Of a stretch of 64,000 nucleotides of DNA, positions 17,716 through 26,079 are shown piece by piece. The position numbers and the translations under genes are program-made. Every line of letters begins with the position of its first letter. Within the stretch, counting starts at the first letter, position 1. This DNA comes from Azospirillum fermentarium. GTDB lineage: Bacteria; Pseudomonadota; Alphaproteobacteria; Azospirillales; Azospirillaceae. The notes below the pieces were generated by a model. That model was given only the letters and a program-made list of their open reading frames with translations, was not told where the DNA came from and did no database searches. The stretch spans positions 2,504,001 to 2,568,000 of the forward strand of contig NZ_JAOQNH010000001.1 of assembly GCF_025961205.1 (NCBI RefSeq). Direction: 5' to 3'.

Positions 17716-19857
17716 ATGTCCGTCCGTTCGTTCAAACGCGGCCTGCTGGCCGTGACCGCCCTCATCATGCCCGCCGCCGCCGTTGCCCAGACGGTGAGCC
17801 TGGACACCATCACCGTGGAAGGGGCGCCGGAAGCCCTGACCGCCACCACCCTCGGCGGGGAGGCGCTGGCGTCCCGCCGCCTGTCCACCAGCGACACCGC
17901 CGGGCTGCTGCAAAGCGTGCCGGGGGTCAGCCTGAGCAGCGGCGGGGCCATCTCCGCCCTGCCCGCCCTCAACGGGCTGGGCGCCGACCGGGTGAAGACG
18001 CTGATCGACGGCATGAGCATCACCGCCGCCTGCCCCAATTTCATGAACCCGCCGCTGTCCACCATCACGCCCGCGTCGGTGGGCCAGATCACGGTGCTGG
18101 CCGGCATCACCCCGGTCAGCGCCGGGGGCGACAGCATCGGCGGCACCATCGCCGCCGACTCCCCCGCCCCGCCTTTCTCCCAAGCCGGCCAGGGGGTGAC
18201 GGTCAGCGGCCGAGCCTCCACCGCGTTCCGCAGCGTGAACGAGGGGGTGACCGCCGCGGCCTCCGCCACCGTGGCGACGGAGAGCGTCAGCCTCGGCTAT
18301 GACGGGTCGTGGAGCCGCTCCAACAACTACCGCGCCGGCGGCAACGGCGCGCGGGTGCGCTCCACGGAAGCGGAGGCAATCAACCACGCCCTGACGCTGG
18401 CCCTGCGCAGCGATAACCATCGGGTGGAGATCAAGGGGGGCGTGCAGTCCATCCCCTATCAGGGCTTCCCCAACCAGCGCATGGACCTGACCGACAACCA
18501 GCAGGGGTTCGTCAACCTGCATTACGCCGGCAGCTTCGGCTGGGGCGGGCTGGACGCGCGGGCCTATTTCCAGCGCGTCAACCACACCATGAACTTCCTG
18601 GACGACAAGGGCGGCACGTCACGCGGCGGCATGCCCATGAAGACCCGCGGCACCGACACCGGCTATACCCTTACCGGCACCATCCCGCTGACGGAGCGCG
18701 ACACGCTGCGGGTGGGGAACGAGTTGCACAGCTACGCGCTCGACGATTGGTGGCCGCCGGTGGCCGGGGCGATGATGATGTCGCCCCTGACCTACATCAA
18801 CGTCAACGACGGGCGGCGCACCCGGCTCGGCACCTTCGCCGAGGTGGAATCCCGCTGGTCGCCGGCCTGGACCACCCTGCTCGGCGTCCGCAACGATATG
18901 GTATGGTCAAGGGTGGGCACGGTGCAGCCCTATTCCTGGGCCAGCCGCATCGGCATGATGGCCAACCCCGATGCCGCCGCCGCCACCGCCTTCAACCGCG
19001 GCGACCGGTCGGCCACCGACGCCAATATCGACGCCACCGCCCTGGTGCGCTACGAGCCGTCGGCCACAGCCACCTACGAGGCGGGGGTCGCCCGCAAGAC
19101 CCGCTCCCCCAACCTGTACGAGCGCTATTCCTGGGGCACGGGGCAGATGGCGAGCACCATGTCCGGCTGGTACGGCGACGCCAACGGCTACATCGGCAAC
19201 CCGGCGCTGAAGCCGGAAAAGGCCTACACCGCCAGCCTCAGCGGCGGCTGGCACGACGCCGGGCGTGCCGACTGGGCGGTCACCGTCACGCCCTATTACA
19301 CCTATGTCCAGGATTACATCGACGTGGACCGGGTGCAGCGCTTCAGCCAGGATTTCGTGCAGCTTCGCTTCGCCAACCACGACGCGGTGCTGTTCGGCAT
19401 CAACGCCTCGGCGTTCAAGGTTCTGGCGCGCGGGGAACGCTGGGGTGACCTGAAATTGTCGGCGGTGGCCGGGTGGGTGCAGGGCCGCAATCTGGACGAT
19501 GGCGGCAGCCTCTATCACCTGATGCCGCTGAACGCCACGGTGACCCTGGAACACCGTCTGGGCGGGTGGAACAACGCGCTGGAGCTTCAGGGGGCTGCCG
19601 CCAAGAACCGGGTGGACGACACCCGCAACGAGCCGCACACCGCGTCCTATGCGCTGGTCAACCTGCGCACCGGCTATCAGTGGGGGAATGTGCGGGTGGA
19701 TGCCGGCATCGACAACCTGTTCGATGCCCGCTACGACCTGCCGCTGGGCGGTGTCAGCTATGGTGACTTCAAGGCCGGCGGCAGCGTGGCCGGCACCCTG
19801 CGGGCCCTGCCCGCACCGGGCCGGTCGTTCAACGCCGGCCTGACCATGACGTTCTGA
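17716..19857 (+). CDS. TonB-dependent outer-membrane receptor, possibly for copper
   Basis: 713 residues: a signal peptide (residues 1-25, cleavage near AVAQ), a TonB-box-like LDTITVEG, a plug domain (about 45-150) with SVPGVSLSSGG and DGMSITAACPNFMNPPLS, and a C-terminal beta-barrel ending in Phe. The CPNFMNPP segment and the Met-rich loops (GGMPMK, AMMMSP) recall the OprC/NosA copper-receptor group, and the DUF2946 neighbour agrees. The substrate is therefore a guess. I start at ATG 17716; an in-frame ATG lies at 17680. Confidence 0.85.
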   Translation: MSVRSFKRGLLAVTALIMPAAAVAQTVSLDTITVEGAPEALTATTLGGEALASRRLSTSDTAGLLQSVPGVSLSSGGAISALPALNGLGADRVKTLIDGMSITAACPNFMNPPLSTITPASVGQITVLAGITPVSAGGDSIGGTIAADSPAPPFSQAGQGVTVSGRASTAFRSVNEGVTAAASATVATESVSLGYDGSWSRSNNYRAGGNGARVRSTEAEAINHALTLALRSDNHRVEIKGGVQSIPYQGFPNQRMDLTDNQQGFVNLHYAGSFGWGGLDARAYFQRVNHTMNFLDDKGGTSRGGMPMKTRGTDTGYTLTGTIPLTERDTLRVGNELHSYALDDWWPPVAGAMMMSPLTYINVNDGRRTRLGTFAEVESRWSPAWTTLLGVRNDMVWSRVGTVQPYSWASRIGMMANPDAAAATAFNRGDRSATDANIDATALVRYEPSATATYEAGVARKTRSPNLYERYSWGTGQMASTMSGWYGDANGYIGNPALKPEKAYTASLSGGWHDAGRADWAVTVTPYYTYVQDYIDVDRVQRFSQDFVQLRFANHDAVLFGINASAFKVLARGERWGDLKLSAVAGWVQGRNLDDGGSLYHLMPLNATVTLEHRLGGWNNALELQGAAAKNRVDDTRNEPHTASYALVNLRTGYQWGNVRVDAGIDNLFDARYDLPLGGVSYGDFKAGGSVAGTLRALPAPGRSFNAGLTMTF

Positions 19858-19876
19858 ACACGGATCGTTCCGAACG

Positions 19877-19920
19877 AACCCGCCCCCGGCCCCCGTTTCC
19901 GCGGGGGCCGGGGGCGGGTT
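19877..19920. terminator. bidirectional terminator hairpin
   Basis: A perfect 19-bp inverted repeat (19877-19895 and 19902-19920) with a 6-base loop. The stem starts with AA and ends with TT, so both strands get a short T-run. It lies between the convergent TonB-receptor gene and the small exported-protein gene and should end both transcripts. Confidence 0.85.
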
Positions 19921-19929
19921 TCCCGTCCG

Positions 19930-20223
19930 TTAGCCCTTCAGCCCGCCGCCGACGCGCAGGCAATCGGCCTCGTCGCTGCCCGGCTCGGCCTTGCCGGTGG
20001 AAGCGACGTAGCGGGGATCGTCGCATTTGCCGTCAAAGGCGAACTGCATGGTCCACCGCGGCTTGCCCCAGGCGGGGTTCGCGGCATCGCGGGTGATGGG
20101 GGCCACCGTTTCGGCGGACGCCATGCCGCCGAAGGTTCCCGGCAGACCGACGGCGGCAAAGGCGGCAAGCGTCAGCAGCGCACCGGCCGGAGCCAGCACA
20201 CGGAAAACAAACGTGCGTTTCAT
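19930..20223 (-). CDS. small exported hypothetical protein
   Basis: 97 residues that I do not recognise. The N-terminus (MKRTFVFRVLAPAGALLTLAAF) is a typical signal peptide with probable cleavage near ASAET. The mature part is about 60 residues with two cysteines that could form a disulfide (KCDDP and ADCLR) and a conserved-looking WGKPRWTMQFAFDG. It is probably periplasmic or secreted. The start is ATG 20223 rather than the longer frame to 20280. It converges on the TonB-receptor gene; no functional link is shown. Confidence 0.65.
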   Translation of the reverse strand: MKRTFVFRVLAPAGALLTLAAFAAVGLPGTFGGMASAETVAPITRDAANPAWGKPRWTMQFAFDGKCDDPRYVASTGKAEPGSDEADCLRVGGGLKG

Positions 20224-20315
20224 GGCGGATCGTGGGGAATGTGTGTGAGGGATGAGGGTCGTCATCACCGGGGCCGGCACCGCGCCGCCCCTTCACCCCT
20301 CATGAACACGGGCTG

Positions 20316-20543
20316 TCAACCGTTATTCCGAACTTTTTGCGGCGGGGAAATTTTTTCCGCCACCCCCGGTCCCGCCAGCGCGCGGGCGGCACAGAGCACC
20401 GCGGCGCTGGCGGGATCCGCCGCAAACCCCGCGCGGTGCTCGCCGGGGCAGACCTCCCACAAGGCCAGCAGCAGCGCGGCCATGTCCTGATCCCGCGCCT
20501 TCCGGCGCTGCCGGAAGAGACGCTGACGCTCCGCATCCGACAT
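20316..20543 (-). CDS. small hypothetical protein with basic N-terminus
   Basis: 75 residues. The N-terminus DAERQRLFRQRRKARDQD is a strongly basic amphipathic helix seen at the start of many small proteobacterial and phage proteins of unknown role; the remainder is Ala-rich. The frame is open to 20600 with further possible starts. Other frames are also open here, so this is a preferred rather than a certain gene. No clear ribosome site precedes it. It is separated from the chemoreceptor gene upstream by a good terminator. Confidence 0.45.
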   Translation of the reverse strand: MSDAERQRLFRQRRKARDQDMAALLLALWEVCPGEHRAGFAADPASAAVLCAARALAGPGVAEKISPPQKVRNNG

Positions 20544-20623
20544 CGGCTTGAAAAACGGCTCCACCATGGCCTGTACCGGACTCCCCGTCGGTTCCACCAT
20601 GGCATGACGATGACGTATGTATG

Positions 20624-20660
20624 AAAAAGCGCAACCGGTGATGCGTGACGCCGGTTGCGC
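20624..20660 (-). terminator. intrinsic terminator of the chemoreceptor gene
   Basis: On the minus strand a perfect 10-bp stem (20660-20651 and 20638-20629) with a 12-base loop is followed at once by CTTTTT-equivalent bases (five T at 20628-20624). It begins 20 bases after the stop of the chemoreceptor gene and is a textbook rho-independent terminator. Confidence 0.88.
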
Positions 20661-20679
20661 ACCCGCCCCAAAGCCGTCC

Positions 20680-21984
20680 CTACTGCCCGTTGCACACCCG
20701 TGCGACGAAATCGTCGATGTCGCGGTTCAGGTCATTGGCCCGGCGGGACAGGGCGCCGGCAGAGGTCAGCAGCTCGCCCGCCGCCGCACTGGCGTCGTTG
20801 GCGCCGCCGGCCACCCGCGACACCGCCCCCGCCACCGTGCGCACGCCGTTGGACGCTTCCTGGATCGAGCGGCTGATTTCGCCGATGGCGGCACTCTGCT
20901 CCTCCGCGGCCCCGGCGATGCCCATGGCGATGCCGTCGATGTCGCGGATCATGGTGCCCACCGCCTGGATCACCACCGCGGTTTCCCGCGTCACCGCCTG
21001 GACCGAAGCGATCTGGCGGCTGATCTGGTCCGTGGCCTGGGCCGTCTGATTGGCGAGCGTCTTGACCTCGCTCGCCACCACGGCAAAGCCCTTGCCGGCC
21101 TCGCCCGCCCGCGCCGCCTCGATGGTGGCGTTCAGCGCCAGCAGGTTGGTCTGGCTGGCGATGTCGGTGATGAGTTGCACCACCGCCCCGATCTCGTCCG
21201 CAGCACTCAGCAGGGAACGGATGGTGGTGTCCGCCGCCTCCACCCGCGTCACGGATTCCTTGGCCAGCGTCGCGGTGCGCGACACGCCCTGGGCCACCTC
21301 GCCCACCGCGCTGGACACCTGCGAGGTGGCGGCGGCCACACCGTCCACGTTGCCCGACACATGCTCCGCCGCGTCCGCCGCCGACGAGGACTGGTCGAAG
21401 GTGGTGGTGGCGATGCCGCTCATGCTGCGCGACGCGGTTTCAAGCTGGGCGGCGTTGGCCGACAGCCCTTGCGCCACCGCGCGGATGTTGGCGCCGATGC
21501 GGGTGGCGCTTTCCACGAAGGCGCGGCTCTTGCGGTCCATGGCCTCCAGCCCGGCGTTGACGCGGCTGGAGAAGGTGGCGAAGTCGCCGGTCATCCCCAC
21601 CATGACGATGCGGCGGAAATAATCGCCCCTGGCCGCGTATTCCATGGCCGCGTTCGCCTCTTTCCCGAAGGATTCCACGCGGTCGAGCAGGCGGTTGACG
21701 TTGCGCTGCATCTCGGCCACGCCGTCGGCGCCGCGGATGCGCAGGATGCGCGGCTCCAAGTTGCCGCGCTCGGCGGCGGACAGCACGGCGTTGGCCTGGG
21801 CGACGGCGGCCAGCACCCGGCCCGACCAGCGGGCGGCCAGCACCGCCGCGGCCAGGGACGCCGCCCCCAGGCCCGCCATGATCCAATCGCCGCCCATGGC
21901 CCCATAGCCGGCCTGCACCAGGGACAGAACAATCAGGACCGAAACCGCAAGACGCCCGTTAAAGGCTGAAGACGAATTCGTCAT
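20680..21984 (-). CDS. methyl-accepting chemotaxis protein without a sensor domain (Aer-like partner)
   Basis: 434 residues. Two adjacent membrane helices (about residues 12-60) are joined by only a few periplasmic residues, so there is no periplasmic ligand domain. Then come HAMP-like segments (about 65-155) and a complete signalling domain with the hairpin tip [35 protein letters not shown]. It should control CheA with CheW. Its first 26 bases overlap the end of an Aer-type PAS gene, suggesting that the PAS protein supplies the input. I use ATG 21984. Confidence 0.92.
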   Translation of the reverse strand: MTNSSSAFNGRLAVSVLIVLSLVQAGYGAMGGDWIMAGLGAASLAAAVLAARWSGRVLAAVAQANAVLSAAERGNLEPRILRIRGADGVAEMQRNVNRLLDRVESFGKEANAAMEYAARGDYFRRIVMVGMTGDFATFSSRVNAGLEAMDRKSRAFVESATRIGANIRAVAQGLSANAAQLETASRSMSGIATTTFDQSSSAADAAEHVSGNVDGVAAATSQVSSAVGEVAQGVSRTATLAKESVTRVEAADTTIRSLLSAADEIGAVVQLITDIASQTNLLALNATIEAARAGEAGKGFAVVASEVKTLANQTAQATDQISRQIASVQAVTRETAVVIQAVGTMIRDIDGIAMGIAGAAEEQSAAIGEISRSIQEASNGVRTVAGAVSRVAGGANDASAAAGELLTSAGALSRRANDLNRDIDDFVARVCNGQ

Positions 21985-22483
21985 AGCTCGCCCCTTTTTC
22001 GCGCAGAATCGACTGAAGCAGGGCGCCACCGGCCTCCATCCCCGCTTTCCGGTCGGCGTGTTTCGCCTCTTCCGCCCTCAATGCCGCGTACAGGCCGGTT
22101 GCGGCAGTCACCGCCGCGCGCGACGGCACGCGGCGGCTGGAATGATAGCCCGTGACCGCCGTCCCGCCGGAATAAACCGGTGTGACATGGGCCAGAACCC
22201 AATAATGGTCACCGTTCTTCGCCAGATTGACCACATAGGCGAAGATCTCGTGACCCGACGAAATCCGGTCCCACAGCAGCTTGAACACGCACCGCGGCAT
22301 GTCCGGGTGGCGGATCAGGCTGTGCGGACGGCCCAGAAGCTCGTCTTCGGCAAAGCCGCTGACGCGGATGAAGACGTCGTTGGCATAGGTGATCACACCC
22401 TTCAGATCGGTCTTGGAAACGATGATCTCGCTCTGATCGAACGTCCGTTCACGGCCCGTCGGAGCCGCCGTTGAACGCGCCAT
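21959..22483 (-). CDS. Aer-type PAS domain protein
   Basis: 174 residues: one PAS domain (about residues 20-125) very like the FAD-binding PAS of the redox receptor Aer, with [28 protein letters not shown] and [14 protein letters not shown]. The C-terminal 50 residues form a charged helix. It has no membrane or signalling domain. The next gene, overlapping by 26 bases, is a chemoreceptor without a sensor. Together they look like Aer split into two polypeptides. GGGGA precedes ATG 22483. Redox or oxygen sensing is inferred from PAS similarity. Confidence 0.88.
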   Translation of the reverse strand: MARSTAAPTGRERTFDQSEIIVSKTDLKGVITYANDVFIRVSGFAEDELLGRPHSLIRHPDMPRCVFKLLWDRISSGHEIFAYVVNLAKNGDHYWVLAHVTPVYSGGTAVTGYHSSRRVPSRAAVTAATGLYAALRAEEAKHADRKAGMEAGGALLQSILREKGASYDEFVFSL

Positions 22484-22607
22484 GACATTCCCCGTCCGCG
22501 CGAAGAAAACCTTATCGCGCAAGAAAGTAGTTGAATCTAATATGCGGTGGAAAGCTGTACGGCGGGAGTATTAATACACAATCCCGGACTGTAAAGTGAA
22601 TTTATGA

Positions 22608-23126
22608 TCAAAGAGAGCCATGATTACGCCGACGATATAAAACATGAGGCAGGCCGGAATAAATGAAATTCCGCTCATATAAGAAGCCTGTTTTCTCCAT
22701 CACGCGGCGGGATTGCACATTTGTCGGCAGCGTGAACGAAACAAGACTGGTAAACCGCAACCGAGAAAAGGCAATATCAGCCAAGGCTACCGCTATTTCG
22801 GTAGCAACACCCCTTCCCCACCACCTTTTGCTGTAACCGTACAGCAATTCGTCTTCCCAAACCCCGTCCAGCGGCAGACGGCGCAGCCCGGCCCGCCCGG
22901 CAAAATCACCGGTCGCGGTGTGGCGGATCGACCACAGGCCGAACCCGTGCTCATCCCAATGGGCCTGGACCCGGCCCAGAAAGGCACGGGTCTCATCCTC
23001 CGACCACAAACGGCCGCCCAGGGTCGCCATGACCGCCGGGTCGGTGTGCATGCGGAAAATATCGTCGAAATCGGCGACCCCCAGACGGCGGGCCGTCAGG
23101 CGTTCGGTCCGGAACTCCTCGATCAC
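22608..23126 (-). CDS. GNAT-family N-acetyltransferase (RimJ/RimL-like)
   Basis: 172 residues of the Acetyltransf_3 type: EFRTERLTARRL at the N-terminus, DFAGRAGLRRLP and the acetyl-CoA loop region YSKRWWGRGVATEIA, then FTLPTNVQSRRVMEKTGF. The substrate is unknown. I choose GTG 23126 because GGGGGAG lies 5 bases upstream; GTG 23132 is an alternative. The 3' half and downstream gap (22520-22800) are visibly richer in A+T than the neighbours, hinting at acquisition by transfer. Confidence 0.88.
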   Translation of the reverse strand: MIEEFRTERLTARRLGVADFDDIFRMHTDPAVMATLGGRLWSEDETRAFLGRVQAHWDEHGFGLWSIRHTATGDFAGRAGLRRLPLDGVWEDELLYGYSKRWWGRGVATEIAVALADIAFSRLRFTSLVSFTLPTNVQSRRVMEKTGFLYERNFIYSGLPHVLYRRRNHGSL

Positions 23127-23187
23127 GCGCACTCCCCCCTTTGCCCAGCGGGTTTTCCCGCTTTTCTTATGACGGGCGGACGGGCCT

Positions 23188-23210
23188 GACAGCCGGGTGG
23201 GCGGGCTGTC
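23188..23210 (-). terminator. weak hairpin after the PAS-GGDEF gene
   Basis: A 7-bp stem (GACAGCC and GGCTGTC) with a 9-base loop begins 10 bases past the stop of the diguanylate cyclase gene, without a T-run. A second hairpin at 23147-23162 (AGCGGG-TTTT-CCCGCT) is followed by TTTC on the plus strand. Either could separate this gene from the GNAT gene downstream. Confidence 0.3.
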
Positions 23211-23219
23211 CGGGCCGGA

Positions 23220-24857
23220 TCACATCCCGCTTTCGTACACCACCACCCGGTTCCGCCCTTCCCGCTTGGCACGGTAGAGCGCAAGGTCGGCGCGGTGGAT
23301 CGCCTTTTCCAAGGTGTCGCTGTGAATGTCCACCGCCGAGATGCCGATGCTGGCGGTCAGCGTCACGCGGTCGCGCGACACCGGAATCACCAGACGCGAC
23401 AGGTTGCGGCGCAGCCGGTCGGCGACCACCCGGCATTCGTCGGTGGTGGTGCCCGGCAGGGCCACCACGAACTCCTCGCCCCCCAGCCGGCCCAGCACGT
23501 CGTATTCGCGCAGGCTGGTGTTGCAGGCGCTGGCCACCATCCGCAGGGCGTCGTCGCCCACCGCGTGGCCATAGGTGTCGTTGACCCGCTTGAAGTGGTC
23601 CACGTCCAACACCAGCACCGACATGGGTTCGTTGAAGCGGTGGGCGCGGGCGAACTGCTGCCGGGCCATTTCCATGAAGGACCGGCGGTTGTAGATACCG
23701 GTCAGCGGGTCGCGGGACGCCATTTCCCGCAACGCCTCTTCCATGTTGCGGCGTTCGGTGTAGTCGTAGATCCAGGCCAGATTGACCGGCACGCCATTGA
23801 TGACCGCGTGGTTGACGGTGAAGAGCGTCCAGAAGGGTGAATCGTCGGCGCGCTTGAACTGCACCTCCATGTTCATCACCGCTTCATTGGTCTTGAGCTT
23901 CTCCACCACCCGTTCCCGCTGGGCGTCGTCCACGTAATAGTCGCGCGCCCGCGATCCCACGATCCGGTCGCGGTCCAGCCCCACCAGTTCGGCGAAGCGG
24001 GTGTTGGCGAAGATGATGACCCCGTTGTCGCGGCGCGACACCGACACGCCGATGGGGCTCTGCTCCAGGATCATCTGCAGCTTGGCGCCCGTCGGGTTGT
24101 CGCCGGACAGGTCGTGGATGACGCCGAGAATGCCGCCGAACTGCCCGTCGGTGCCGCGGAACACGGATTTGGAGATGCGGACCTTGTGCAGTGTGCCGTC
24201 GGCGTGGGGGATCAGCTCCTCGTACGAACGCTGACCCCACGACGCCTGAACCTCGCGGTCCATATCCTCGTGCGCGGCGGCCAGATGGGGATCCATCATG
24301 CTGAACGAGGTGCGTTCGATCAGGTCGCGGCGCGGCAGGCCGGTGAACCGTTCGAACGCGTCGTTGCAATCCACGAACCGCCCCTCCGCGTCCTTGATGA
24401 ACACCGGAACCGGCAGGGTTTCGAACAGCACGTCCTTCAGCAGCATCTGGTCGCGCAGCGCCGCTTCGGCCCGGCGGTGATGGCTGACGTCGGTCAGCAC
24501 CCGCAGTTCGCAACTGCTTCCGTCAGGAGCCGTGACCGACGACGACGCTTCCAGAACCCACACGAATTCGCCGTCGCGGCAGCGGTAACGCCGCTCGCGG
24601 CCCGCGCGCGGCTGAAGGGGCAGCCCCTGGTCGGGCATAGGGTCGGCAGCCTGAAACAGATCAACCCGTTCCCCGGTCAACTCCCCATAGGGATATCCCA
24701 GGAGTTCGTGAAGGGCGGGGTTGGCATAGAGGATGGCGCCGTCCGCCGCGGCGATGCACACCCCCGCGGGCAAAGGGTCGAACATGGCCCACGGCGCCGA
24801 CGTTTCCGCCCCCGCTTCGTTCATTCCCGCCACCGTGGTGCCAACCGCCTCGAGCAT
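23220..24857 (-). CDS. multi-PAS diguanylate cyclase
   Basis: 545 residues, soluble. Three PAS domains in a row (about residues 25-130, 140-250 and 260-380) are followed by a GGDEF domain (about 385-543) with an intact active site GGEEF. The inhibitory I-site RxxD (REYD) stands five residues before it. It should make c-di-GMP from GTP under control of cytoplasmic signals. There is no EAL domain and no membrane segment. It stands alone between the GNAT and cobC genes; the 142-base gap to cobC contains no gene that I can see. Confidence 0.95.
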   Translation of the reverse strand: MLEAVGTTVAGMNEAGAETSAPWAMFDPLPAGVCIAAADGAILYANPALHELLGYPYGELTGERVDLFQAADPMPDQGLPLQPRAGRERRYRCRDGEFVWVLEASSSVTAPDGSSCELRVLTDVSHHRRAEAALRDQMLLKDVLFETLPVPVFIKDAEGRFVDCNDAFERFTGLPRRDLIERTSFSMMDPHLAAAHEDMDREVQASWGQRSYEELIPHADGTLHKVRISKSVFRGTDGQFGGILGVIHDLSGDNPTGAKLQMILEQSPIGVSVSRRDNGVIIFANTRFAELVGLDRDRIVGSRARDYYVDDAQRERVVEKLKTNEAVMNMEVQFKRADDSPFWTLFTVNHAVINGVPVNLAWIYDYTERRNMEEALREMASRDPLTGIYNRRSFMEMARQQFARAHRFNEPMSVLVLDVDHFKRVNDTYGHAVGDDALRMVASACNTSLREYDVLGRLGGEEFVVALPGTTTDECRVVADRLRRNLSRLVIPVSRDRVTLTASIGISAVDIHSDTLEKAIHRADLALYRAKREGRNRVVVYESGM

Positions 24858-24999
24858 GGAGCGAAGTGTGTCATAGCGGCTTCCGAGTCAGCAACCACCG
24901 TTATGCCCGGTTGCGTGCCGGATGCCGTTTCCATAGGCAACCGCGCGCTTATGTCGCGGATACCATACGCATGCCAACCTATGGTTAGTTTTTATTAAC

Positions 25000-26019
25000 T
25001 TATTTGGCGGCCAAGGCCACATACAATCTGCGCTCGCCATCGGAATCGGGGGGCAAACCAAAACGCAAGCGCGTGGGATGATCGGCAAAACGGCGGACCA
25101 GAATTCCCGCCCGGCCCAACCGGGAATAGAATTCCGGTGCCCGATGATCTTCGGCCAGACGGAACAGGCTGGTGCCCCCGGCAACCGCCAGCCCTGCCCC
25201 CGCCAGCACCCCGTCGAGCCGGCGCGCCGCCGCCTCCAGCCACCGGCGCGTGTCCTGCGCCCAGGCCGCGTCGTTCAGGGCGGCCGTGCCGATGGCCAGG
25301 GCCGGACCGGCCACCGCCCATGGGCCGACGGCGGCGCTCACGGTCCCCGCCAGCGCCGGGGCGGCGAGAACGAAGCCCAGACGCACCCCGGCCAGCCCGA
25401 AGAATTTCCCGAAGGACCGGATCACCACCAGCCCCGGCATCCCGGCCCGGGGTGCGATGCTGGCCTGCGGCGTCACCTCGGCAAAGGCTTCGTCCACCAC
25501 CAGCCAGCCGCCCGCGGCATGGCGGCGGGCGGCCAGGGCCGACAGGGTGTCGGGGGGCAGAATGCGGCCATCGGGGTTGTTGGGGTTGACCACCACCGCC
25601 ACGTCGGCATCGGCCAGTTCGTCCAGGCCGGCAACCGTGCGCACCCGGTGCCCGGCCTGCGCCCATGCCTGCGCGTGTTCGGCATAGGTGGGGCCGAGAA
25701 CCGCCACCGTCCCCGGCGGGCGCAGCCGGGGCAGAAGCTGGATCAGCGCCTGCGACCCCGGTGCGGCGGCCACATGGTCCGGCGACGGGGCGCCGTAGAA
25801 GCCGGCGGCGGCGCGGCGCAGCCCCTCCTCCTCTCCCCGGCCCGGCAGACGGGTCCAGGCATCCGTGGCGAGGGGGGGAAGCGGATAGGGCCGCGGGTTG
25901 ATGCCGGTGGACAGGTCCAGCCACGGCTCATGCGCACCGGGAAAGGCCGCGCGGGCGGCATCGAGATCGCCGCCGTGCAGGATCGGTTCGTCCTTGGTGC
26001 CGACGGTGGTTTCCGCCAT
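25000..26019 (-). CDS. cobC: threonine-phosphate decarboxylase-like aminotransferase (cobalamin side chain)
   Basis: 339 residues, fold-type I PLP enzyme of the CobC/CobD(Salmonella) family. Visible blocks are LDLSTGINPRPYPLP at the N-terminus, NPNNPDGR, and the PLP lysine in IRSFGKFFGLAGVRLGF. It supplies the (R)-1-amino-2-propanol phosphate linker of the nucleotide loop. It is divergent from cobD, the two starts only 60 bases apart, so they share a promoter region. I start at ATG 26019, the only start giving the family N-terminus. No cobalamin riboswitch fits in the gap. Confidence 0.93.
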   Translation of the reverse strand: MAETTVGTKDEPILHGGDLDAARAAFPGAHEPWLDLSTGINPRPYPLPPLATDAWTRLPGRGEEEGLRRAAAGFYGAPSPDHVAAAPGSQALIQLLPRLRPPGTVAVLGPTYAEHAQAWAQAGHRVRTVAGLDELADADVAVVVNPNNPDGRILPPDTLSALAARRHAAGGWLVVDEAFAEVTPQASIAPRAGMPGLVVIRSFGKFFGLAGVRLGFVLAAPALAGTVSAAVGPWAVAGPALAIGTAALNDAAWAQDTRRWLEAAARRLDGVLAGAGLAVAGGTSLFRLAEDHRAPEFYSRLGRAGILVRRFADHPTRLRFGLPPDSDGERRLYVALAAK

Positions 26020-26079
26020 GATCCGTCCCTCTTTTCTTTCTCTTTCCCGCCCGTACCGGCCCTGGAGCCCCGCCTGGAC

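Noticed and set aside
26020..26079. Cobalamin riboswitch between cobC and cobD
   Set aside because: The gap is only 60 bases and holds no B12-box-like sequence; a riboswitch of this class needs about 200 bases.
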